From assembly GCA_947601445.1 (NCBI GenBank), contig CANQGD010000006.1:1-56033 (forward strand): 56,033 nt of DNA, in the 5' to 3' direction. This stretch comes from an uncultured Clostridia bacterium (GTDB lineage Bacteria; Bacillota; Clostridia; Christensenellales; CAG-314). The translations under genes were made by a program, and so were the position numbers. Numbering within the stretch: position 1 is the stretch's first letter; each line of letters starts with the position of its first letter. This document shows, piece after piece, positions 36,561-44,640 of this stretch. Under the pieces are notes generated by a model. That model made no database searches. It was not told the origin of the DNA and saw only the letters and a list, made by a program, of their open reading frames with translations.

Positions 36561-36589
36561 ATTATATAACCGCAAAAAAAATATGTCAA
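36561..36589 (-). promoter_or_regulatory. Consensus promoter of the PnuC-type gene
   Basis: On the minus strand, TTGACA, a 17-base spacer and TATAAT, a full sigma-A consensus. The leader is about 27 nt. I looked for, and did not see, a riboswitch-sized leader. Confidence 0.85.
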
Positions 36590-36698
36590 TTTAAATATAG
36601 AGTAATGCCGATGACGCACATACATATCCGACGGATAAGCGGTATCCCAAACAGCCGCCAAATATGCAATCCTCACGACAATTGCGGGTTTTAGGCAA

Positions 36699-36727
36699 CA
36701 AAAAAACGGCTTTTGACAAAAGCCGTT
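36699..36727 (-). terminator. Terminator of the small Fn3-like membrane protein gene
   Basis: A 10-bp stem, AACGGCTTTT against AAAAGCCGTT, with a 3-base loop and a following T-run on the minus strand. It starts 8 bases after the stop codon. Confidence 0.9.
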
Positions 36728-36734
36728 GAAAATA

Positions 36735-37145
36735 TCAATTGAATGAACTCACGTCGCAATAACTCCAACCGGAGTCGCCGCGCCTTCCCGAAGCGTCCAC
36801 AGCTTTTACGCGAATGAAATCTACGTTCGGTTCGTCGGGGCATAGCCATTGGCATTCTTGCACGGTAAATTGCTTTCCGTTTATCTCCACAACGTAGCAC
36901 GTGGCGTTTTTAACGGCATCCCAAGCGAGCATGTTGCTTTCTTTCAGATACCTGACGTTACCGACGTTGCTCAACCTGTTGCCGGAAACATGTGTAATGT
37001 TTACACGCGGTACGTCAAACAAGCCGTGAACAACGTAAATAAACGACGCCGCCACAAAAGCAATGAACAGTATTATTACTGCCGTTTTGAAAATTTTAAT
37101 CGCCGACGCACTTCGGTGTCTGTCTGTTTTTCCTTGTCCTTCCAT
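36735..37145 (-). CDS. Small single-pass membrane protein with a Fn3-like domain
   Basis: 136 residues. One hydrophobic helix at about 20-40 follows a basic N-terminus, so residues 41-136 should lie outside the cell. Residues 63-134 follow the fibronectin type III pattern (LAWDAVKNATCYVVEINGKQF, IRVKAVDASGRRGDSGWS), including the core Trp and Tyr. Four cysteines are present, three of them in the Fn3-like part. No enzymatic motif is visible and I do not know its role. The ATG at 37145 is preceded by AAAGGAGG. The gene stands alone between its own terminator and a palindrome at 37221-37238 in its upstream region. Confidence 0.78.
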   Translation of the reverse strand: MEGQGKTDRHRSASAIKIFKTAVIILFIAFVAASFIYVVHGLFDVPRVNITHVSGNRLSNVGNVRYLKESNMLAWDAVKNATCYVVEINGKQFTVQECQWLCPDEPNVDFIRVKAVDASGRRGDSGWSYCDVSSFN

Positions 37146-37212
37146 ATTTTTTCCTCCTTTATTTTGGGACAATATTTCCTAGCGCAAATGCGCCGAGATT
37201 AGGTTTGTTGCA

Positions 37213-37238
37213 TTAAAAAAGAGATACAATAGTATCTC
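37213..37238 (-). terminator. Terminator-like hairpin upstream of the Fn3-like gene
   Basis: GAGATAC, four bases, GTATCTC, followed on the minus strand by TTTTTT. No minus-strand gene ends just before it, so it may be an attenuator in the leader of the 36735-37145 gene, an operator, or a barrier to read-through from the right. Confidence 0.5.
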
Positions 37239-37414
37239 CATCACACAATCTTTTTCAATGCAACGCAATTCTAACACAGTGCCTATTTGCAGTCAACTGT
37301 TTTTTACAACAATTTTCAGGGAATTTTCGGGATATTTTTTTCCTAAGAAACAAACGTGTTTTTGTTTAGATTCGCACTCTTTGGTCAACAATATGTGCAA
37401 AGGAGAACATTACA

Positions 37415-38011
37415 ATGAAACTAATAGACAGTCAAACTTATCTTAATCTTGCAAAAGCCTTTTCCGCCGAAACCCAAGCTCGTACGCGTTACGAATTTAT
37501 GGAATACGGAATGCGCTACAACGGCTACAAAACAATGGCGGAAATCGTGGATTCTATCGCCTATCAGGAATTTAACCATGCTCGCATGTTTTACACGTTT
37601 TTGCAAAAGGCAAGCGATAAACCCATAAAAAATATCGATATAGCCGGAGGGTTTCCTTTCAAAGAAAAATGGGATATTCTCGAAAATCTCAAATTTGCGG
37701 CGGACGACGAACACGTGGAAGCATATGAAATTTATCTTCCCGCCGCAAAAGTTGCGCGCGAAGAAGGTTTTGAGGACATAGCAAATTTGTTTGAGCTTAC
37801 AGCAAAGGTGGAAATGCAGCACGAAGCCGTCTTCCTCGAACTGTATAATCAAATGAAAAACAACACGCTGTATAAAAAGGATCACGAAGTAATGTGGATG
37901 TGTTCCGGCTGCGGACACATGGCAATGGGTAAAGAAGCCTGGGAAACTTGCCCTTTGTGCGGAGCAAAACAAGGCACCGTATGTCTGAAATTGGACAGCT
38001 TGAATCAATAA
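37415..38011 (+). CDS. rbr: Rubrerythrin
   Basis: 198 residues. A four-helix ferritin-like di-iron domain comes first (Glu19, Glu52 with His55 in QEFNH, DEH at 98-100, Glu133 with His136 in EMQHE). A C-terminal rubredoxin-like domain follows, with CxxC at 163/166 and 179/182. Rubrerythrins reduce hydrogen peroxide in anaerobes with electrons from rubredoxin or ferredoxin. The ATG follows AAAGGAGAAC. The gene is a single transcription unit with a strong hairpin terminator. It supports a strict or near-strict anaerobic host. I did not find a convincing PerR box upstream. Confidence 0.95.
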   Translation: MKLIDSQTYLNLAKAFSAETQARTRYEFMEYGMRYNGYKTMAEIVDSIAYQEFNHARMFYTFLQKASDKPIKNIDIAGGFPFKEKWDILENLKFAADDEHVEAYEIYLPAAKVAREEGFEDIANLFELTAKVEMQHEAVFLELYNQMKNNTLYKKDHEVMWMCSGCGHMAMGKEAWETCPLCGAKQGTVCLKLDSLNQ

Positions 38012-38030
38012 AAACAAACAAAACCATACA

Positions 38031-38064
38031 AAAACGCAACGCTGCATAAAAACGTTGCGTTTTT
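38031..38064 (+). terminator. Rubrerythrin terminator
   Basis: An 11-bp stem, AAAACGCAACG against CGTTGCGTTTT, with a loop of about 11 bases and terminal T-run, 20 bases after the stop codon. Confidence 0.9.
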
Positions 38065-38600
38065 AAGTAAATTTATAAACATTATTAACAATAAATTTAT
38101 AATTGTAAAATCTTCTGACATTTATTTATAATTATGAAATTATTTAACGTCTTAAAATTATAAAATAGCGGCTTTATTGGATACGCTTTTTATAATATTG
38201 CTCTCGGAATATTTGTGCGCCGCGCTGTCCGCCGAGTATATACGAGAACGACTGTTTGAAAATAATCAATGTGCGCGTTATCTTTGACGGTTTCCGCAAA
38301 AACGGACAATGTAAATAAAATTCGACGGATTTCAGGCAATTTGCCCGCGAATCGTCGTTGAAATAATTTTTTTACATTAAATTCTCGAAGATAAACCGAT
38401 ATTAAACACCGAAAACAAAAAATTTGAGTTCGCACATTACCGAAACCGTGTACCGAATTGATTTCGACTGTTTTTCAACTTTTCGGTTTATATGGAACAA
38501 GCAAACCGCAATTACTTTTTCGGCGGTTGCCGGATATAGGACAAAATGTTCAAGGGCAGTGCAAAAACGCCTGCCCCATGTGTAAAATCTGATTTAATTG
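38065..38600. other. AT-rich gene-free stretch between rubrerythrin and khpB
   Basis: About 535 bp between two convergent units. Open frames here are short, lack ribosome binding sites and show no family resemblance, so I call none. The only structure seen is the GC-rich hairpin at 38554-38576 close to khpB. Confidence 0.6.
38554..38576 (-). terminator. Possible terminator of the rpmH-khpB operon
   Basis: GGGCAG(G)C type arms, with GGGCAG pairing CTGCCC and an extra GC pair inside, loop of about 6 bases, about 25 bases after the khpB stop. The downstream T content on the minus strand is weak (TTGAACATTTTG). Confidence 0.4.
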
Positions 38601-39197
38601 TTATCTTCTGCGTTTCTTTTCCGAGCGGTACACAAAGTTGAGAGTTTTTCGCGGTGCGTTCGGACTGTTGAGAATATCGTTTTTTGCAATTGGACTGATA
38701 ACCACGTGACGCGAAATTCCCTCGCCTTCGCTTTGAGTGGTAACATACTTGCTTCCTTGCAAAGCGGTGTGGATCACCCTGCGTTCATAGGGATTCATCG
38801 GTTCCAACTCCGTCTGACGTCCCGTACGTTTTACCTTTTGTTCCAAATTGCCTGCAAGACGTTGAAGCGCCTTTTCCCTTCTGGCACGGTAGTTTTCCGC
38901 GTCCAGCGTTACTCTCTTGAAACCGCCGTTGTGACCGCTGTGTACAAGACTGCAAAGATATTGCAAGGCGTCCAGCGTGTCGCCGCGATAACCGATTGCA
39001 CCCGAAGCGTCTTTGCCGGATATATTCAACAGCAATGCGCCTTCCTGTTCCGACGCTTCTATTTGACAATCGAGCCCCATTTTGCAAAGAATGTTTTGCA
39101 AAAAATCGATTACTTTTTGTTTTTCGTCGAGCCCGTCAAACGACTCGTCAATCAACGCGTCCTGCGGCTGCCGATCGTTTTCAGTATTGTTTTTCAT
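38601..39197 (-). CDS. khpB: RNA-binding protein KhpB (Jag / SpoIIIJ-associated)
   Basis: 198 residues. A KH-type fold contains GYRG (69-72) followed by DTLDALQYL, and an R3H domain (about 130-195) contains ERRVIH with Arg139/His143. The protein binds RNA and in Firmicutes influences cell elongation and division, with a small KH partner, KhpA. The N-terminal Jag-N domain of B. subtilis-like members is missing; the first 25 residues are a short acidic tail. The gene starts 7 bases after yidC, with the GAGGTAG site in the yidC end, which is the usual rpmH-rnpA-yidD-yidC-khpB order. Confidence 0.93.
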   Translation of the reverse strand: MKNNTENDRQPQDALIDESFDGLDEKQKVIDFLQNILCKMGLDCQIEASEQEGALLLNISGKDASGAIGYRGDTLDALQYLCSLVHSGHNGGFKRVTLDAENYRARREKALQRLAGNLEQKVKRTGRQTELEPMNPYERRVIHTALQGSKYVTTQSEGEGISRHVVISPIAKNDILNSPNAPRKTLNFVYRSEKKRRR

Positions 39198-39204
39198 TGT
39201 TTTG

Positions 39205-40563
39205 CTACCTCATGTATTTTGCCTTGCCCGAGCGGTTTTTGGTTTCATCCTTGCTTATGCGGCGAAGCACCATTTTTTCCACAGGATAGCGCAATGCGAC
39301 AGTGGAAATTATGCTCAAAGTGTAATTTACAACCATATATATTGCAAACGCACCCGTATAGATGAAACCGAACCACGCCATCATCAAAGGCATAATTATC
39401 ATCATTGTTCTGTTTGTTACTTTTTGTTGCTGATTTTGCTCAACAACCTCGCCTTTACGGTTTTTGCGTTCCATATGTTGAGAGATAAACATTGACAAAA
39501 AGCTCAGACCTATGGACGCAAATGGCAAAATCATCAAACCGTTCCATCCGCCACGACCGTTGTACCCGTTGCCGTTCATTACCGCATCGCGTATTTTGTC
39601 ATATACGGTCTGTCCTTGGTTTGGGTAATTTGTCATATCTATCACAGAGGAAAATCCTCCGCCCAAAAACTGACTTTTGAAACCGCTGCCGGCATAGGGT
39701 TGCATTATCGGCGCCCAGGTATCCGGTTGCCACACATTCTGAATCCAAAGCCAACTTTCGTGATTATTGTCATATTGCGTTTTGACTGCCGCAAGCGCTC
39801 CCTGTTCCAATTCGAGGACCTTGTTTTCGTCCTTTTTGATTGCCGCGGTAATACCGGCGCTTTGACTGTTGAGCCGCGCTATCTTATCCGTAAGCTCGCC
39901 GTTTTCGTCCGTATCTCCTCTTCCTTCCGCTATATATTTGGCAGCAACCTCGTTGTAACCTTCCTGATGATGAAAGTTACCTTTATCGTCCGTAAAGTCT
40001 ATCCCGTTGTAATATACGTCGGACAAGGTTTCGTCATTTTTTATACTTTGCGAATAGTTCTGATAATATACGTCGGTAAGTTCCTGAAAGTTGGTAATGC
40101 TGCTGTACGTTGAATAGTTGCGCAATCCTGCAAACATGATGAAGAATATCACCATAGAAACTATCATCGGCAGACAGCTGCTGAGCATGCTTACACCTTG
40201 TTTTTTGTACAGCTTTTGCTTTTCTTCGTTAGCGCGCTGCGTATTGGCGCCGTATTTTCTGTCTATGCTTTCCATTATCGGCTGTATCTGCTGCATTTTG
40301 AGACTGCTTTTACGCGAAGCATAGCGTTGCCATATATCCAACGGCAACATCAGAATTTTAAGAAAAACGGTAAATACCACAACCGTCCAACCGTAGTTTC
40401 CTATCCAACCGTGCATCAATTTGACCAATTTGCCCATGACGCCGAGGTCTTCTTCGGAATAACTGAAAAAATCCGGTTTGGTTCGGTTGCAAGCGGCAAA
40501 CATACCGAGGCAAAATGCCGCCAATACCAAAAGTATAAGTACACTTTTTGTCTTTTTTTTCAT
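39205..40563 (-). CDS. yidC: Membrane protein insertase YidC (Oxa1/SpoIIIJ type) with a large loop insertion
   Basis: 452 residues, against about 260 for B. subtilis SpoIIIJ. The N-terminal lipoprotein-like signal (FCLGMFAAC, Cys25) and the membrane helices at about 55-75, 125-147, 340-362, 388-410 and 408-428 fit YidC. About 180 residues (150-335) between the second and third conserved helices form an extra, probably extracytoplasmic region with a coiled-coil-like stretch (about 225-262) and a Gly/Asn-rich part. The groove arginine position (usually R in IRLLLLP) reads Lys69 in FLKILMLPL, by my eye alignment. The protein inserts membrane proteins, alone or with Sec. AGGAGAAAGA precedes the ATG. 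Confidence 0.95.
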   Translation of the reverse strand: MKKKTKSVLILLVLAAFCLGMFAACNRTKPDFFSYSEEDLGVMGKLVKLMHGWIGNYGWTVVVFTVFLKILMLPLDIWQRYASRKSSLKMQQIQPIMESIDRKYGANTQRANEEKQKLYKKQGVSMLSSCLPMIVSMVIFFIMFAGLRNYSTYSSITNFQELTDVYYQNYSQSIKNDETLSDVYYNGIDFTDDKGNFHHQEGYNEVAAKYIAEGRGDTDENGELTDKIARLNSQSAGITAAIKKDENKVLELEQGALAAVKTQYDNNHESWLWIQNVWQPDTWAPIMQPYAGSGFKSQFLGGGFSSVIDMTNYPNQGQTVYDKIRDAVMNGNGYNGRGGWNGLMILPFASIGLSFLSMFISQHMERKNRKGEVVEQNQQQKVTNRTMMIIMPLMMAWFGFIYTGAFAIYMVVNYTLSIISTVALRYPVEKMVLRRISKDETKNRSGKAKYMR

Positions 40564-40588
40564 TCTTTCTCCTGAAACGATTTCAATA

Positions 40589-40834
40589 CTAAACGTGCCA
40601 TTTCATTGTTCCGCGAAGGTTTGCGGGAACGGGATCGAATCCTCCTTTCCCCCAAGGCGCACATCTGCACAAACGTCGCAGCGTCAGCCAACTTCCGACA
40701 AAAAAGCCGAAACTCTTGTACGCTTCCATAGAATAGACCGAACAACTCGGAGTATAGATGCATCTTTTGACGCCTTTCCATTTGGAAATAGTGGCTTTGT
40801 AAAGTTTGAGCAAAGCAATAGCCAAATATCTCAT
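40589..40834 (-). CDS. yidD: Membrane protein insertion efficiency factor YidD
   Basis: 81 residues. It carries the family pattern CIYTPSCSVYSMEAY, then LRRLCRCAPWGKGGFDPVP, with all conserved cysteines. YidD is a small membrane-associated protein that assists YidC-dependent insertion. The start at 40834 was chosen because it overlaps the rnpA stop as ATGA and because MRYLAIALLKLYKATIS is the family N-terminus; the frame is open further upstream inside rnpA. yidC begins 25 bases downstream. Confidence 0.94.
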   Translation of the reverse strand: MRYLAIALLKLYKATISKWKGVKRCIYTPSCSVYSMEAYKSFGFFVGSWLTLRRLCRCAPWGKGGFDPVPANLRGTMKWHV

Positions 40835-41163
40835 TGCAGCAACCCCGCTTTGCCCAAAAGCCTGTTGACGCTCTGTTGCACGTCGCAAAACTCGTAGGCT
40901 TGATGTTTTTTGGGAATAAACACTATATTGTAGCCGCCGACAACCTCTTCTATCACGGCGGAAACGGCGGCCTTCATTTGCCTACGTATGCGGTTGCGAT
41001 ATACCGCTTTACCGAACTTTTTGCTGACGGAAAAACCTACTTTCGTGGGTTTGGCGTGAGACTCGCAGTAAAGCATAATAAAGTTTTTGTCGGCAACGCT
41101 GACCGCATGCTTGTACACGTAGTTGTATTGATAGTTTTTTTTTAGTCTGTAAATAGACTTCAA
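40831..41163 (-). CDS. rnpA: Ribonuclease P protein component
   Basis: 110 residues, the normal size. It contains the RNase P protein signature KVGFSVSKKFGKAVYRNRIR (RNR motif) in the middle. It binds the catalytic RNA and helps 5' maturation of tRNA. The start codon is TTG at 41163, preceded by AGAGGTCTGC; no ATG lies at a sensible position. It begins 12 bases after rpmH and its stop overlaps yidD by 4 bases. Confidence 0.96.
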   Translation of the reverse strand: MKSIYRLKKNYQYNYVYKHAVSVADKNFIMLYCESHAKPTKVGFSVSKKFGKAVYRNRIRRQMKAAVSAVIEEVVGGYNIVFIPKKHQAYEFCDVQQSVNRLLGKAGLLQ

Positions 41164-41175
41164 AGCAGACCTCTG

Positions 41176-41310
41176 TTAGGCGGAAATGCTGTGACGTCCC
41201 TTGTTTCTGCGTCTTGCGAGTGTTCTGCGTCCGCCGGTGGTCTTCATTCTCGCACGAAAACCGTGAACTTTGCTTCTTTGCCTTTTCTTGGGTTGATAGG
41301 TTCTTTTCAT
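41176..41310 (-). CDS. rpmH: 50S ribosomal protein L34
   Basis: 44 residues, the usual length. It begins [20 protein letters not shown] and ends GRHSISA, with the family core [18 protein letters not shown]. It is a small basic protein of the large ribosomal subunit. AAGGAGAAAG precedes the ATG. It is the first gene of the rpmH-rnpA-yidD-yidC-khpB operon. In most Firmicutes rpmH lies next to dnaA; here deoD and the oriC region are its upstream neighbours. Confidence 0.97.
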   Translation of the reverse strand: MKRTYQPKKRQRSKVHGFRARMKTTGGRRTLARRRNKGRHSISA

Positions 41311-41431
41311 ATTCTTTCTCCTTGTAACGGCGTTTTTCGCCTTTTTTATCCGTTTTAATTACTTTTTCGCTCTCTGCCGTATAAGACGAGACAGCATACA
41401 TTGATATTTTAACAAAAAAATATATATCAGT

Positions 41432-41471
41432 CAAGTAAAACTATGCCCCGCAGAGGAAAACTGCGGGGCAT
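41432..41471 (-). terminator. deoD terminator
   Basis: An 11-bp GC-rich stem, ATGCCCCGCAG against CTGCGGGGCAT, with a 7-base loop, followed on the minus strand by AGTTTTACTT. It sits 27 bases after the deoD stop. Confidence 0.9.
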
Positions 41472-41497
41472 AATTACAAAACAGAAACAGGCGAGAT

Positions 41498-42202
41498 TTA
41501 CGCTATTTCCAAAGCAAGGATCATCATTTCATTGAAAGAGTTTTGACGTTCGTCGCTCGAAAGATTTTCTCCCGTCAACAAATGATCGGAAATCGTACAG
41601 ATACAAAGCGCTTTTTTACCCGCACGAGCGGCATTGAGGTAGAGCGCCGTGCTCTCCATTTCCACTGCGAGAACTCCCATCTTACCCCATACGGCGCTGC
41701 TTCCGCCGTCATCGTAAAACGTGTCGCTTGCAAGGATGTTGCCGACTTTATAAGTGTAACCCAACTCTTTTGCCTTTGCAACGGCTTTTTCAAGCAACTC
41801 GTAACTGCAAATAGGCGCCAAAGTTCCGGGCATACCGAATTGATCGGCGTAGTTGCTGTTGGTGCATGACCCCTGACCGAAAACAAGATTTCTCACTTTC
41901 AGATCGGGATGTATCGCGCCTGCCGATCCGATACGTATTATGTTTTCCACTCCGTAAAAATTGAATAGCTCGTAACTGTAAATTCCTATGGACGGAATAC
42001 CCATTCCGCTTGCCATGACCGACACGCGTTTGCCCTTGTAATACCCCGTGTATCCCTGAACTCCGCGCACATTGTTAACCAATACCGCGTCTGTAAGGTA
42101 GTGTTCGGCTATATATTTGGCACGGAGAGGATCTCCCGGCATCAATACTGTGGGTGCAAAATCTCCCGCTTTGGCGGAAATATGAGGTGTAGGTATAGGC
42201 AT
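41498..42202 (-). CDS. deoD: Purine-nucleoside phosphorylase, DeoD type
   Basis: 234 residues, standard for the hexameric DeoD family. MPGDPLRA (21-28) holds the phosphate-binding Arg27, EMES (181-184) binds the ribose, and Asp206 in CTISDHL is the catalytic acid that selects 6-oxo and 6-aminopurines. It splits purine ribo- and deoxyribonucleosides with phosphate for salvage. AAAAAGGAGTTAAATT precedes the ATG. It is a single-gene unit with a perfect promoter at 42253-42281 and a strong terminator, inserted between rpmH and the oriC-dnaN region. Confidence 0.95.
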   Translation of the reverse strand: MPIPTPHISAKAGDFAPTVLMPGDPLRAKYIAEHYLTDAVLVNNVRGVQGYTGYYKGKRVSVMASGMGIPSIGIYSYELFNFYGVENIIRIGSAGAIHPDLKVRNLVFGQGSCTNSNYADQFGMPGTLAPICSYELLEKAVAKAKELGYTYKVGNILASDTFYDDGGSSAVWGKMGVLAVEMESTALYLNAARAGKKALCICTISDHLLTGENLSSDERQNSFNEMMILALEIA

Positions 42203-42252
42203 AATTTAACTCCTTTTTACTTGATGTTGACGGCACATGCCGCTTATAAATA

Positions 42253-42281
42253 ATTATAGTTGCAATCGCTTCGATTGTCAA
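42253..42281 (-). promoter_or_regulatory. Consensus promoter of deoD
   Basis: On the minus strand, TTGACA, a 17-base spacer and TATAAT, matching the sigma-A consensus fully. The leader is about 44 nt and contains a small CGGCA/TGCCG palindrome. Confidence 0.88.
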
Positions 42282-42388
42282 TACTCAACTTTATCGCAAA
42301 GAACGCCCCGCCAAACAAACGAATCGACTGCGCATTCTTTTTTTTGGTTTTCCGCTTGGATTGCGGAGAATAAAATGTTGTTTTTGTC

Positions 42389-42417
42389 TTGCAATTTACC
42401 GTATTGTATAGTATAAT
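42389..42417 (+). promoter_or_regulatory. Plus-strand promoter reading through oriC towards dnaN
   Basis: TTGCAA, a 17-base spacer and TATAAT, the same two boxes and spacing as the dnaA promoter. Transcription would begin near 42424 and cross the DnaA boxes, giving dnaN a leader of about 310 nt. No other gene lies on this strand before dnaN. Confidence 0.6.
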
Positions 42418-42500
42418 TATTGTGTTCGGGCGTTAATTCGTCCGAAAAGGAATGTGTGTTCCGACAAGTTCGAAAAGGACCTTTTTCCTCCGCTTGAATT

Positions 42501-42660
42501 TTGTCCACAGCTTGTCCACTTGCTCTCGGGCTTATGTGCGAAAAGTTTTCCACACGGATTATCCGTAACATAGCACAACATATTGTAAAAATTTGCTAAA
42601 ATCCACACAATATATTGAATTTGCCTTGTAAAGAAAACCGTTATTCCACAATTTCACACA
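42501..42660. other. Replication origin (oriC) candidate: DnaA-box cluster upstream of dnaN
   Basis: DnaA-box-like nonamers on the plus strand: TTGTCCACA (42501), TTGTCCACT (42512), TTTTCCACA (42546), TTATCCGTA (42559), AAATCCACA (42599), TATTCCACA (42642) and TTTCACACA (42652). An AT-rich stretch (about 42566-42620) lies among them and may be the unwinding element. No comparable cluster occurs next to dnaA or in the parS island. The gene-free region 42203-42732 also holds the two promoters listed. Confidence 0.75.
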
Positions 42661-42732
42661 GTCTAAAACCAACACTACCCGAAGAAGGGAATATTTCAGT
42701 GCGCTCACTCACTGTCAAAGGAGAAAAAAATT

Positions 42733-43839
42733 ATGAAAATTATCGTAAACAGTCTCGACCTCAATGATGCGGTAGGTAAAGTACTAAAAGCGTTGTCCGT
42801 AAAAGACGTTGCTCCCGTGTTGGAGTGTATCAAAGTAACAGCGGAAAACGATCGTCTTACGCTGTATGCCACGGATAAAGACCTTGCCATCGAGCGAACC
42901 GTCGACGCAAACGTGATAGTGGGCGGAGCCTTCCTCGTTCCGGGAAGAATATTCGGCGACTATATTCGCAATATAGCGGAAAACGGAAGCGATATTTCTT
43001 TGGAAATGACGGACGAAAACCGTTTGTTGGTGAGTTCTGCCAATAGCGAGTGCAATATCGGTACGTTGGACGTGGATGATTATCCCGAAACCGAGAACGT
43101 GGGCGGAAGCAACTATTTTGCCGTTACCGAAAACAATTTGAAGGAAATAATAAACAACGTTATATTTTCCGTTGCCACAGACGACAGCCGTCCAATGCTC
43201 AAAGGAGTATTTTTCGAAGCAAGAGAATATACGTTGACGGCGGTGGCTACGGATGGCTATCGCTTTGCATTGAGCAAAAAGGCATTGGAAGAACGGGTTG
43301 ATTTTATTTCGGCTACTATTCCATCTCGCAGTCTTGCGGAATTGTCCAAGCTGCTCAGCGACAGCGACAACGTTCTGAAAGTATATATCGAAAACAACTA
43401 TTTGAAAATTTGTATGGAAAACACCAAGTTGCTCACTCGGTTGCTTGCGGGACAATATATCAAATACGATAATATCGTGCCGCGCGAGTTCCTCTCGACG
43501 CTGTATGTGAACAAGGAAACGTTCGAAAGAGCTTTGAGTACGGCGTCCATAATGTCGCGCAGCGAAAAAAACAATCTGGTAGTGTTGGATATAGAGGAAT
43601 ACAACATGAATCTTTCCTCGACAAGTCAATACGGTACAGCAAAGGAAAACATTACGATTTCGTTGACGGGCAAGGACGTGCGTTGCGCATACAACAGCAA
43701 ATATATCAACGATTGCCTGAAAGTGATAAGCGCCGAAACGATAAAAATGGAATTTGCACAACATAACAGTTGCGTTATCACCGTTAAGGACAGCGACGAG
43801 GTGCTTTACTTTATTTTGCCCGTAAAGCAAATCGTATAA
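42733..43839 (+). CDS. dnaN: DNA polymerase III subunit beta (sliding clamp)
   Basis: 368 residues, normal for DnaN. The start MKIIVNSLDLNDAVGKVLKALS, the central ATDGYRFALSKK and the C-terminal end VLYFILPVKQIV are typical of the three-domain clamp that encircles DNA and tethers the polymerase. AAAGGAG precedes the ATG at 42733. It lies directly after the DnaA-box cluster and ends in a hairpin shared with the convergent rsmG gene. The usual upstream neighbour dnaA is absent and lies 8.5 kb to the left on the other strand. Confidence 0.97.
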   Translation: MKIIVNSLDLNDAVGKVLKALSVKDVAPVLECIKVTAENDRLTLYATDKDLAIERTVDANVIVGGAFLVPGRIFGDYIRNIAENGSDISLEMTDENRLLVSSANSECNIGTLDVDDYPETENVGGSNYFAVTENNLKEIINNVIFSVATDDSRPMLKGVFFEAREYTLTAVATDGYRFALSKKALEERVDFISATIPSRSLAELSKLLSDSDNVLKVYIENNYLKICMENTKLLTRLLAGQYIKYDNIVPREFLSTLYVNKETFERALSTASIMSRSEKNNLVVLDIEEYNMNLSSTSQYGTAKENITISLTGKDVRCAYNSKYINDCLKVISAETIKMEFAQHNSCVITVKDSDEVLYFILPVKQIV

Positions 43840-43870
43840 AGCAAAACATATCAGTCTGTTTGAATTACCT

Positions 43871-43904
43871 AAAAAGGTCGATTTTCTTGTGAAATCGACC
43901 TTTT
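43871..43904. terminator. Bidirectional terminator between dnaN and rsmG
   Basis: A 13-bp perfect stem, AAAAGGTCGATTT against AAATCGACCTTTT, with a 7-base loop. It can end both convergent transcripts. Confidence 0.92.
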
Positions 43905-43910
43905 GCAATA

Positions 43911-44573
43911 TTACAGCGGTTGTTTGCGCGGTTTGTTTTGTCCGCGAGGATAATTTGCGGGCGTGCGGCTTACTTTACGATAAACCAAAATAGCTCTTTT
44001 ACTGCCGTCGGGCAGCACAAAGTCGTAATGGGTTTCGAAATTCAAGCCCAACAATCGGCATGCGTTTGTCGCCGAATCCGTTTCGCTCAGATCGGTTTTG
44101 TAAGCTATTACGGCTCCGCCTATTTTTACCGTTTGCGCCGTGTATTCCAACAGAATGTTCAACGGAGCGACAGCTCGCGCTACGGTCACGTCGAACTGTT
44201 CGGAGTGTGTTTTGGAAAAATCTTCCGCCCTCTCATGAAAAAACAACGCCGTAATGCTCAACTTTTGGCAAAGCATTTTGCAAAACTCAATACGTTTTCC
44301 GAGGCTGTCCACCAATGTTACGGAAATATCGTCGCGTATGAGTTTCAGCGGTAACGAAGGAAAACCCGCTCCGCAACCTATGTCGCATACCGAGGCGCCT
44401 TGCGGAATGGCTACGCTGCCCAGCATACTGTCAATGAAGTGTTTGTTCCACAGTTCATCTTTATCGGTAATTGCGGTAAGGTTGTATTTTTCATTTTCGC
44501 TTAGCAAAAAGTCGCGATACAGCACAAGTTTGTCGCTGACTTCCCGACCGATGTGGAAATCTATGTCGTTCAT
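43911..44573 (-). CDS. rsmG: 16S rRNA (guanine-527-N7) methyltransferase RsmG
   Basis: 220 residues. The SAM-binding motif DIGCGAGFPS is at 64-73, preceded by the family region NLTAITDKDELWNKHFIDS (31-49). RsmG methylates G527 of 16S rRNA. It is the last gene of mnmE-mnmG-rsmG on the minus strand, 67 bases after mnmG. The C-terminal ten residues or so (RGQNKPRKQPL) are a basic extension. The ribosome binding site is weak (AGGT, about 12 bases from the ATG). Confidence 0.95.
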   Translation of the reverse strand: MNDIDFHIGREVSDKLVLYRDFLLSENEKYNLTAITDKDELWNKHFIDSMLGSVAIPQGASVCDIGCGAGFPSLPLKLIRDDISVTLVDSLGKRIEFCKMLCQKLSITALFFHERAEDFSKTHSEQFDVTVARAVAPLNILLEYTAQTVKIGGAVIAYKTDLSETDSATNACRLLGLNFETHYDFVLPDGSKRAILVYRKVSRTPANYPRGQNKPRKQPL

Positions 44574-44640
44574 AATATATTTTTACCTATTTTGCAATTT
44601 AATTTTGTAAGTTGTACACTTAAACGACGTAAGTTGTTCA

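Noticed and set aside
38190..38435. 81-codon minus-strand frame between rubrerythrin and khpB
   Set aside because: No ribosome binding site, no recognisable fold, random-looking composition.
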